Source: Haliotis asinina (taxonomy: Eukaryota > Mollusca > Gastropoda > Lepetellida > Haliotidae). Taken from it: DNA of 64,000 nt. Within the stretch, counting starts at the first letter, position 1, and each line of letters starts with the position of its first letter. Below, in pieces: positions 1 to 11,100 of this stretch. The position numbers and the translations under genes are program-made. The stretch is from NCBI RefSeq assembly GCF_037392515.1, contig NC_090281.1, positions 56,708,753 to 56,772,752 on the forward strand, read 5' to 3'. The notes beneath the pieces are model-generated. The model saw only the letters and a program-made list of their open reading frames with translations. It did not search any database and was not told where the DNA came from.

Positions 1-165
1 GAGTGAGTTAGTGAGGCATGGTTTTACGTCGCGTTTAGCAATGTATGAGTAATATGACGGCTAGGGACAGCAGAAACTGGCTTCACACAGTGTAACCATA
101 TGGAGAATCGAAACTCGGGGTTCTTGAAAGTAGGCAACTCTTTAACGACCAGGGTCCCCCTTGGC
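1..165 (-). repeat. tRNA-derived SINE, minus copy, cut by window edge
   Basis: Read on the minus strand, this has a tRNA-like head (a B-box-like 'gtttcgattctcc' near 110-125 and an A-box-like 'tggtcgttaaag'). A body with 'gtgtgaagcc' follows, then a tail 'attgctaaacgcgacgtaaaacc' ending in a decayed CTCACT run at bases 1-16. The same head and tail occur at 698-870, so I assign it to the same tRNA-derived SINE family. It has diverged and may continue left of the window. Confidence 0.7.
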
Positions 166-697
166 GTCTTTCCTCCTGCAGATCTGTTGGTCTTTGCTAT
201 TTTGGTGTTTAACTGCAACCCATTCCATGTGTTCTGTGCAGGGAGAACAAACCCTAGAATAACATTTTGTCTCTGAAATTAACATATTTAACAGGAAAAA
301 ACGGAGTCTTAAATTCTAATCATAAAATAATGATGATATCGAGCTCAGAGATTCTCTTCATTTTCATTTAATGTTTTTTGAAACTGTCATAATGTACACT
401 TGCGACATATTCTAGGCTTGCGTGAGCTTTCTTGGATATGTATTTGTTCCAGGGCCTGACTCTTACATCGATCGCAAACACTGTGGTCCATCGTCACAAC
501 AGTGTGACCGCTTGATTATCCTAGATCTACAGCAAGATATTTCTGCATGTCAACACAAAACTGACGAACATGTCTGGAATCCATTGTTTTAGTTAATGCT
601 TATGCACCTGAAGAAATCATTTGTTATGTTTATAACCCATGTATCATACTACGTTTATAAAATTATGTCTCCGCTATCTGTGTTATATAGTTTATTG

Positions 698-870
698 CGG
701 AGCGGTGGGATAGCCTTGTGGTTAAAGCCTTCACTCGTCACGCCGATGATACAAGTTCGAGTCCCCACATGGGTACTATGTCTAAAGCCTATGGAGCTGT
801 GTTCCCCGTCGTGATATTGCTGGAATATTGCTAAAAGCGTCGTTAACACAAACACACTCAATCTCTCTCC
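698..870 (+). repeat. tRNA-derived SINE, full-length-looking copy
   Basis: This is the clearest member of the tRNA-SINE family here. It has an A-box-like stretch 'tagccttgtggttaaagcc' (711-729), a B-box-like 'gttcgagtcc' (755-764), a conserved body ('acatgggtactatg') and the tail 'gatattgctggaatattgc' near 810-832. It ends in a degenerate CACTCA run. RNA polymerase III internal promoter boxes followed by an unrelated body and a short simple-repeat tail is the classic SINE layout. It does not code, although an open frame crosses it. Confidence 0.8.
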
Positions 871-1145
871 GGACGACATTGTTTGTGTCATTCAAAGGTA
901 AAATGTGGTCCTGTGCATGCCTGGTCGTGTTTGATTGTTACGTAAGTTTGGAGTAACGTCACGCCAGATACCACGTCATCAAGAGCTGTTTTACGTCATG
1001 ATTGTGATTTTCTTAGTCGGTGGTCGTGATTAGTGCATTTTTGCAAGTGGGCGGTGGGAGATAAATTAGTATTGACAGGTTATACGCACGAATAGTTAAT
1101 GGGCAACTAATGTCTGTAAAATGGACAAATGAAATCCAGATTATA

Positions 1146-1660
1146 CATTATTTTATTATTTTTCAGTACTCATGACATTTGTATTAGTTGATATCAAAGT
1201 AAAAAACCACAAAAGAAGTTACATCACACAAAACTCGGTATTCATTATTCAGATACTTTCCTCATTGATACTTTGAGACTGAGGTGAAAGACAAGTTCAC
1301 CCTTCTCGAGACGGGCTCACAGAAGGGGAAACCTCTACTGATGGAGTCTAGTGGATAAACCTATCTCCAAAAGATATTTCCCGTTTTCATATATATGAAA
1401 TGATAATGTATATCATATAGTAATAAAGGTAATTCTGTGTAGCTCTTTATTACTGTATATATACTCTGTAATGCAATGTTGTAAATATAACGCAAACTTT
1501 ATACGTATGATGTTATATTTATTACATTTATTTTCATTTTAGTCTTCAAGAGTTGAGAAGGTTTTGTCTGATATAACTTCTTTTCTCGCGATTCTCATTT
1601 TCACACTTTGATATCAAATAATACAAATGCCATGAGTATTGAAAACTAATGAAATAATTT
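1146..1660. mobile_element. Foldback/MITE-like element with ~90-bp terminal inverted repeats
   Basis: The left arm (about 1146-1240, containing 'catttgtattagttgatatc') is the imperfect reverse complement of the right arm (about 1550-1660, containing 'gatatcaaataatacaaatg'). Similarity extends to 'aaagaagttacatcac' against 'aaagaagttatatcag' on the other strand. The interior is AT-rich and codes for nothing. Long inverted arms around a short non-coding core fit a non-autonomous DNA transposon. I could not find a clear target-site duplication, so the ends are approximate. Confidence 0.6.
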
Positions 1661-1800
1661 ATGGTCATTTTGACCTTTTTGTGTGGCCATTTTGACTTTT
1701 TGGTATTACCATAGTGACTAGGGGTTTGTGGCCATTTTGACTTTTCTGTGGCCATTTTGACTTGGAACTTTTGTGGACATTTTGACGTGTTGCCATTTGG
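1660..1800. repeat. Minisatellite of 'tgtggccattttgactttt' type
   Basis: About six degenerate copies of a ~20-bp unit built on 'ggccattttgac' follow each other, with variable spacers. An open frame on the minus strand crosses it only because the unit lacks stops. Confidence 0.7.
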
Positions 1801-2789
1801 ACTAGGACCCTAAGCCTATACATAGATTGTGGCACAGGTTATACTTCAGCAGGGCTAAAGTACGAGGGCATGGGTGATACATACAAATGCCATTCAAAGT
1901 AATTGTATAAATCAAGGTATTCAGGAACTATTCTGTGATCCTTGACAACGAACCAGTACAATATACATTTAAACATCGTTGTGTCGAAATTGAGACCTAA
2001 CAACAAAAATCAAGCTATCCAGGGTTTGCCATTACTAAATAAGAATACGAAAGGACCAAGATTTTAATTTCAGACTGCAATATACACCTGCTATCAGGGA
2101 TGATCTACAATAATCTCTTTATAGTCTCCCTGCTACTATATAGGGGGGTCAGTGTGAGGAATAGTTTCGAAATTTTGCCTGCTAGCTATGCCTGAAAGTT
2201 ATTGGCCCACTAGTCCGAAATTTGAATGTGGACACGGGTTTCATAATTACGCTGCTGATATAATGAACTTTCATATCAGGCCATAATGTTGTATGACTTA
2301 AACGCGTATTTCAAGTTAACACGACGGAGAATGTGATGCATTTACAAAATAGCCTCATGAAATTTCGCTAGCCAGTGACTATGGAATATAACTGACCCGA
2401 CTGGACGTTTACAGCTACGGGCGAGCGGGCCGTGGCTATTTCGCACACTGGAAGGGATTGTGCATTAGTATGAAAACGCGTCGTAATGGAATATCACCCG
2501 TAAGGGCACGAGGGTGACTTTTTTCTATAATTTTCAGTGATCAGTAACTTTGGTTCCTGATGATCAGTTAGATGTTTTATCATTTGCATTCTAGGCGAAT
2601 GGGACACAAAGTCAGGATGTGTCATCTCACTTTGTTTCAGAGCATTGTTTTTGATATGACACGAGAAATGTGAACTAAAAAACAAACAGATAACAACACA
2701 AACAACAAACAAACAAACAAACAATATATATATATATATGTTCAATTTGAATATACGTCTTTGGTTCATTTCAGAGACTAGTTGTTAGT
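1801..2789. other. Intergenic, no gene seen
   Basis: This is AT-rich sequence upstream of the OST gene with no convincing exon. A short AT dinucleotide run lies at about 2722-2739. A ~30-bp piece at 2763-2792 containing 'tttcagagactag' recurs at 5562-5592 within the gene, which suggests an unnamed dispersed repeat. Confidence 0.5.
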
Positions 2790-2903
2790 TTAGCTCCCTG
2801 CGTATGCTGCGCTTGCCCTCCATCCATAACGCAAACACCGATTGGGTCGAACCTTTATCCAATGACATCCATGGTCACATCCACGTCAACATCCGCCGGC
2901 AAC
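2790..2903 (+). promoter_or_regulatory. Candidate core promoter / 5' leader of the OST gene
   Basis: Just upstream of the chosen start codon are an inverted CCAAT pentamer ('attgg', about 2841) and a direct one ('ccaat', about 2859). The stretch is richer in C than its surroundings and has no TATA box. Two upstream in-frame ATGs (2862 and 2871) lie in it, so part of it is either leader or N-terminal extension. The promoter assignment is an inference from position and motifs. Confidence 0.35.
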
Positions 2904-4946
2904 ATGGAGGCTAGTGCAAGCTTTGGCATTTTGGTGTTGTTTTGTATTTGCTTGACAACTGTAGGACAAAACTACAAGAAAAAAGAGGTATGTGCATTGC
3001 ACAGTCAGATGTTGAACATATAAGGCAAATGTAGAGTTATCGTCATCAAGCAGCTGCTTGTCTGGTCGTGATAACAAATGACCTGCCTATACCTCCACAT
3101 TTCGCGCACACTATGCAGCAATACGCAGGAAATAATTTGGATGGAGTGAAGTAATGCACTCTGTCGGACGCACTTTTCGCAGTTTGGTTTGCACCGCATG
3201 AAGGTTCGAAATCACTTTTGCAGCTGAAACATTGGTTAATGAGGTGATCCAATTAGCCAGCCCATTACAACACTACATACCTTATCTCAAATATTTAGTA
3301 CCCGTTTACCAAATGATCATCAGCACCGCAAAATTCAAAAGTTTATAGAAAGTACTCAGATTATCTTCAAACAACATTTGATTAAATTGTTTTAAGAGAT
3401 GACTAACCAGCTGCTAGCCTACAGTCTACCTTACAAACTACTCTATGGATTTCAGGGGGATGTGTAGCACTAAAGTGTGACAAGCACATCATAATCAATA
3501 TTAAGGGGTATTTGGCGAGTGATGCCTGATCCAAAAAACAGTGAAATGTATTTTTCATGAGAAAGGAATGCAAGTCAAAATTGGCAGAAAAGAGGTTCTT
3601 GATTGGAAATGGACCCAAGGTGTAAGGATGAGGTGGAAAACACACATCAGTCTTGTGTTACTAATATGCTATGTTCTCCTACATTCTTGTGTTGTGTTGT
3701 GTATGTTCTTGAGAATGAGTAAGAATGTATGTCTTTTTAGGATTCAATTGCTGATAAAGTTCAGCAGCTGACAGAATGGAATCTGAAAAAATCTGTGATA
3801 CGCTTGACTGGTGACAAGTTTCGTCAGTATGTAAAGACAGCACCTAGGAACTATTCTGTGATTGTGATGTTGACAGCTCTACAGGCTCAGAGACAGTGCT
3901 CAGTGTGCAGGTAAGTCACCTTTGGAGGTATGCAGGAACTTATCCAAAAGGCATTCCTATGTTCTGTAGGTCAGTTATATGCTCTTGTTCACATTTATCA
4001 GCTTAATTTTCCATGTAGGTAATAATATTGATAGTCCCAGTTTTCTGAAATAAAGCTGATGTGGCAGTTATATTAAATTATCATTGAAGACATACAGTTT
4101 AGCTTTCCTTCTACTGAGATAATAATGGTTACAGTGGTTTTACGCATGTTCAGTAATTTTCCAGCAACAGGTGCTGCAATATCATGACGGGATAGGGCTC
4201 ATGTTATGATTTGCTAGCTGGGTGAAAGTCCAGGTATGTATTGATCTACTGATTACTGAGACAATGTTTTTTGGGTTCCAGGCAGGCAAATGAGGAGTAC
4301 ACCATCCTGGCCAACTCATGGCGCTATTCCCAGCAGTTCTCCAACAAACTCTTCTTTGCTTTAGTTGACTACGATGAGGGACCAGATGTGTTTCAGAATG
4401 TGAGTGTTGCTTGGGATGCCATTTATTTAAAGCATTATCATTGGTGGGCATAAACTTATAATTACACTAATGTATAAAATACCAAAAAAGTCTTTTGCTT
4501 AATTCTGCATTCACAAACTAATTCTGAGCCCATATGATAATTTAAAAAAACTGAAATTACTCTTAAATGTTATTAAAGGATTATTTTAAGTTGTGCATTT
4601 GTCATACTTTCTTACATCCTTGATATCTCCTGGGTGTATGTTCCAATAAATCTCCACTATTACCTGGACCAGTGTTTGCAATACTTTAGTTTACTAGCTA
4701 CAGGGCTTGCTGCTACTTGCAGGCTTTAAAATCTACAGGCCATGATTGAAATCTACAGGCCCATTAGGCTAAAGTCAAACCAATACAAAAAAAAAAAGAC
4801 AACATTGTACACAGTTTAACATAGTCTGTCATACAGACCCTGAAGTATAAATATCCAAGAAAGCCCACCAAGTTTAGAAAATGTGGCAAGTCTAGATTTC
4901 CATAGCTTCAGTTTTTTCTCCTGTTCCATGTGATTTCAATCAAACT

Positions 4947-5038
<92 letters not shown>

Positions 5039-5095
5039 TGTGTGTGTGTGTGTCTGTCTGTCTGTGTGTGTGTGTGTCTGTGTGTCTGTGTGTGT

Positions 5096-5162
<67 letters not shown>

Positions 5163-8100
5163 TGTAATGCATACAGAATATTTTCATTTGACAGAATTTG
5201 ATATCTTTGTTGGAGTTTTGGATACATCCAGTTTTCCAGCCGTAGCATTAGTCTCAAGAGATGCTAACCCTGAGCTATGTGGTTGCGACACTTGATGCTT
5301 CCCTTGAGCTGCCCACACCACACTGAGAGGGAGTAGGGGTCGGGCTGGGTAGGGTGATGTTGGGGGCAATAAAAAGTCCTGTCACATACACCTTCAGTGG
5401 CGTGTCAGTAATTGGTGATAAGGATCTTTGCATGTGTTTAGAAATTCCAAGAAATTATCTCTCTGCAGATTTGTTTAGTCTCTGAAAATGAAGAAAGTCC
5501 CATGGCTCCATTTCATTATATTATTTTTTTTCACTATGGACCTTTTTTCAGTGAAATACGTTCATTTCAGAGACTAGCTGTTAGTCTAAGTTGAACACTG
5601 TTTCTACAAAAAGAAGCGAAGCCTATGGTGTACAGTGGAGTTTTCATTTGTTAGACTGGCATTGACATTCCTGCACCAAAGCGCTGAAATACCAGGAAGT
5701 GAAACTGTATGTTATCATAACATGATGAACCGTAGATGATTCTTGAACATTCATTAAGTAAAAAGGGGAAAACATTTCAGTTGAAAAATAATTGACAGTT
5801 AATTTACAGAAGGTCATGAATGCCGGCACATACTTGAAACCCTCCAGCCAGGCACAAAAACAACCGGCGCTGGGCCTCCAGGCCGGTGGTTATTTTGAAT
5901 GCCGCCCTGGATGCATTACGACTTTGCCCCATAGTTTTATTGCCTACCTTTGCTGGCTCTGCATTCTCACAGTAGCCTATCAGCTAAGCCCCTGTTACAA
6001 CCAAACTTGCTAGTTGTCAACAAGGATAGCGTTCGCAGCTATGCAGGTTTGTTTGCAATGTGTCTGATTTAGGGGAGATCATAGGTTCGAAACTTTATAA
6101 AAATATATGCAAGAACACCTTTTACCTCTTTCAGAGTTCCCCTGCATGAATTGTGCTGCCAAGCTTAATCAGTTAGATAATTTAAGAAGCGAAAGTGAGT
6201 TGTGATTGGTATACTTATCTTTGCTCAATGACACCTGATTGGATAAAAGTCAGCCAGGGGAGGTAATAAAATATGGGTCCGAGCCATAGATTAATTGGAA
6301 CATATGACCTGGAGATATCAAGGATGACTTTCTTACCGTCATGTCTGTCTCTTTCAGCTGAAGCTGAACACTGCCCCAGTGTTTATGCACTTCCCTCCTA
6401 AGGGCAAGCCCAAGAAGGGAGACTCCCTAGACATTAACAGGTATGTATAGGGTCTATTGCTTGGTTATCAGTTGACACCATGATGTTGGAACCAGAGTCA
6501 GTGTCAGTGATTCATTTAGTACCAGTTGTTCATGTTACTACAGTAAGCATCATAACTAATAGCTGCCAACATATTCCCTGGTTGCGTAACGCATGGTGTT
6601 TCTTATTTGGAAGTGGTTCTCATCAACCTCTTCGAAGCTAGCGACTTGTTGGTTATTATAGTCCGATTCAGTAACATGGTGGATCACATGACAGCATATC
6701 CTAATGACATGGGTTGTTGATTGTTATTATATCAGTCACTGGATTGTGTGGTCAAGATTTCGCTGGAATATTGCTAGTGTTTATTGACCAACAAACAGAC
6801 TAACCTAAGTATTGGACTGGTGTCAAATCCTCCCGTCAAGGTTAGCATTGATGAAAGTCGAAGCTGTAGATATCTCATTCCCTTGATGCCATTTCAAATC
6901 CTAGGAGATATCATTTCAGTTCCATTTGTGATAATTCTTTGACAACAATTACAGACTGATTTGGTAAGTTTTTCTTTTTGTTTCACATGCAATGTGTTTG
7001 TTCCAGGGTTGGTTTTGCTGCAGAACAGATAGCAAGATGGGTTGGTGAAAGAACAGATATACAGGTACCACTTATAAATTCTTATTTATAAACTTTCTAC
7101 AGCAGGGGTAGTGGTAGGTCACTGTTGATCAACTGCACAAGTTTGGTATTCCATGCCTCAACATGGATACAGAACTTACACCCAATGCCAACTGTGTTAC
7201 AGCATAAAAATTATTCTCTCATCTAAAGAGAGTATAGACCAGTAAGATAGTTAACACCAAGTGTTTTCTTTCAGATCCGTGTATTCCGTCCTCCCAACTA
7301 TTCAGGTACTCTGGCCTTGGCCCTCCTCTTCTCTCTCATCGGAGGTCTTCTGTATCTGAAGCGAAACAACCTAGAGTTCCTGTACAACAAAACATCATGG
7401 GGAATTGGAGCATTGGTATGTTGTTGCTGGATAGTGTTAGGTGATGTTGAGTTTGGTGGTAGACAGTTGAATGTGGTTGGGTTTGGCAGGGTGAGATTGA
7501 CTGGTATGGCAATGGATGTGGGATGGGGATGGGGATGGGGATGGGGATGGGGATGGGATAGCTTTGGGTGGGTAGTCACATGGTGTGCTCCATTATTGTC
7601 TGAATTTGTTGTCATTATCACCTTTTGTTATTGAGCCTCTGTTGAAGACCTGTGAAGGTGCGGGGTAGAATAGGCTTTCAGCAACCCATGCTTGCCATAA
7701 AAGGTGACTGCTTGTCATAAGAGGTGACTAAAGGGATCGTGTGGTGAGGCTTGCTGACTTGGTTGTAACACGTCATCAGTTCCCAGTTCTGCAGATCAAT
7801 GCTCATGCTGTTGATCACTGGATTGTTTAGTCCAGAATTGATTATTTACAGACCGCTGCCATCTAGCTGGAATATTGCTGCGTGTGGCATAAAACTAAAC
7901 TCACTCACTCACTCACGCATAGAGGTTACTCAACACCACATCAGGTTTTCTTTCCATAGAATTCTATGATGGCAAGCTATATTATTACCAGCTCACTCAC
8001 TCAATGTCTTTTGTCATTGTCATTACAAATGTGATCATCTTTCTGTCCAGGCTGTGATATTTGCCATGACATCGGGACAGATGTGGAACCACATCCGTGG

Positions 8101-11100
8101 TCCCCCTCTCATGCACCGCAATCCCCACACTGGAGCCATGGTAAGTAGTTGAAATGACTTTGTTTTAGGAATTTCACATATATAGATCTTGTCTTTAAAT
8201 CATTAACATGACAGTCATTTGCTGTTTTTTATGTGAGCAATAATTCATCGGTTGTATTGCCATATTCTGCATGTGCTGCATTAAAACACCCATTGTGTCC
8301 ATGTGAAAATATTAATATATATTTGAACTTTGTTTGCACTTATTTAGAAATATGATGTTGTGGACATATTATGATGGATTTGCTTACAGTCATTGTTTTT
8401 TGCATGTTTGATGAAGCTGTTGTTTTAAATTTGCCCCAGTTTTCCTGGAAGGTTTGTATCATGTTGAAGTTGGTCCTATTGTGGAAGCCTCCCTATTCCT
8501 GTGATAAAGACTGCAGCTGTGTTGGCTTGTCAGAATAGAAAAAGACTGGGATACTCACTGTGTATCTACTTGTTGCCATGACAACTATCTTATTAATTTC
8601 AAGTAACTTGTTTCTATGTTTCTAGTTGACAATGAATACAATCTTCATTTAGTAGTATACATACTTGTTTATAAAAAGTGTATACTTTTTACTGAAAATC
8701 AATGCTAGCCAATTGCTGTATTGGAATTATGTCAGTCATTCCCTAAAAAAACATTTGAAATGAAATCTGAGACAGTTCATGACCCTAACCCAGTCTAAGT
8801 AAACTTAGTGCCAGTCCTTTCATTACACTCCACTGCTGAGTCTAACAAAACGTAGTAGGAGGTCGCATCAGGTAACCTTTGAGCGACCTATGACCGTCCA
8901 ATCAAATGTGAGAAGGCCGAACAGATTTAACCTTTTATCCAGTCAGACAACTACTGTTTAGGGTTTGGCGGGACTTAGAATACAGTATATATGCTTTGGA
9001 CTGTCTGATGACATGGTTACCAAAAACTAATATTTCTGCAAGCTGACATCCTTGAATTTGGCCAACCTCAAAGGTTACCTGACGCTGACCTCCTACTAGG
9101 TTTTGTTAGACTTAGCAGTGGAGTGTCAAGAAAAGTAATGAGACTAAGTTTACTCAGACTGGACCCTAGCCATTTCTGTATACTAACAATAAGCATTACA
9201 GTGTGTTATTTCTTCCCTTTACTCCTGTTTGGGGTATACTTTTAGTTTCATGTAGGAGTGAGATCAGGATTCCTTTCTCCTATGAGTTGAATTCACTGCT
9301 GTCTGACAGTTCACATTGTTGTTTGTTTGCAAGTAGATACACCATGCATGTAAATTCGTCTTTGCTTTGAGTGTTGTATGTCATGGATATTTAAAAGATT
9401 TAGGTTAAATTTCTAAAAGTCATCTCAGGCGTAATGATCATCATGTTTAGGTACTGTATTTCTTTTTCAAAAACAGTTTCACTAAATACAGGCATGTGAT
9501 ATTTCTGTCTTGTTCAACATTTCAGCTTGTTTTAACAATAAATGTCTCAGCTTTTAACATTCTTACTGATTGGTGGAAAAGCATTAATGTAATTATTAGT
9601 TTATTTCATGACATGAATCACTTCTGAAAAATAGGGACACTTGAGCCTCAGGTCGCTGTCCAGCATTATATATGGACTTGCCAGAAATCTATGATCTTCG
9701 TTTGGCTCGTATTGGTTATGTTTGTGGAAGTGTCAGCTCCATATTCCTGCTTGTGGGTTTCACCAGAGTTTTAATGTTTGGGCTATTTATCATTAGGGGC
9801 TTTCCCTCACATCAACATGATCAAGTGAAATATTGTTCACAGATGCTAGTCCAAACTCACCTGAGAAACACTGTTAAAATGTGTATATAACATGTACATC
9901 TAAGAAAATATCGTTATTGATTGCAACATGTGTATAGTCCATTCATGTTGCACATATAGCTCTGTGATTGTGTTGGTGCAAATAGGATTCATGTTAATGC
10001 AAACTCGTTATTTAGAGGATTTATCTGATATATGACTGCAGGCTCTTTACATAAAACTGACATTCCATGCTATTACTGGCATAACTTTCAAAGAGGCAAT
10101 AACCCGAACTCAGTTCTGTGTATGTGGTTTGTGAAACTCTATGTCCAATATTCATTGTTCTGTTACCATGACTACTGTATATTTAAGCACTACATCCACG
10201 GCAGCAGTCAAGGCCAGTTCATCATGGAGACCTACATCGTTATGCTACTCAGTATCCTTGGTCTACCCACATACCTGTACAGGCTGTGGCTTCACTTTCA
10301 GTCCACCGGCTTCTTTCACAAAGCAACCTTAACTAAGGTTAACCTTAACTCCCATTCTTTAACATTGCTATAAAGGTTACCTTAGTGACTTATGATCACC
10401 TTAGTGCTTTGTGAAAGGAGGCTCTGGTCCATGGTCAATACAATTGCTGTAGGGGCCTGCTATTATTTGAAATCAGTTGATGAAAGGTCCACTCTAGATA
10501 AATTATACTTCCATGTGCATATATACCAGGCAGCTGTTCATTGAAACACTTTCATCTCAGTGATGTATGGCTGAGATCACATTAAGATTTCAATTCACAT
10601 CAAGCTGATACTTCCTCATATGCTGTTAAAGTAGTGTACTTTGTCAGGTAGATTTCAGGCACCTGCTCGGAACAATCTAAACACAAAGTGTAGAAAGAAA
10701 ACTGATGTGTAAGAAATGGCTTCATAGACAATTCTGTTGCATAATTCTGTATTTTATCGTAATGCAACAAAATCATGAGAACAGTGTGACACCTGAATGC
10801 GATTGTGTCCTTGACCTTGTGTAGACACTGCTGTTGTGTTTGGCTTCATCCTGATGAATGAAGCTCACTCTCTCAAGGGCGACCCAGGGAAGAAGAGGAG
10901 TAAGTAGTTTTACACCTTTCAGCCAGGTTTTGAAGGGATGATTTGTGTAAACAAATTACTTACTTATATTACTTATTCTCTTTGATGCCGTTTTACGCCA
11001 TATAGCTGAGGTTACAGGAAAGATGGAGGAAACAGTATTAGCAAATTGCAATTCCTCAGTCCTTATTTAGAGTCCCCAGCCAACTAGACCAATCAGTAGG

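Noticed and set aside
4930-5295. Cys-Val or His-Thr repeat proteins of 70-121 codons
   Set aside because: They are translations of the TG microsatellite in several frames and on both strands.
7298-7634. Trp-Gly or His-Pro repeat proteins near OST exon 6
   Set aside because: The open frames run from the real exon into the intronic GGGGAT repeat; the exon ends at a good donor at 7416.
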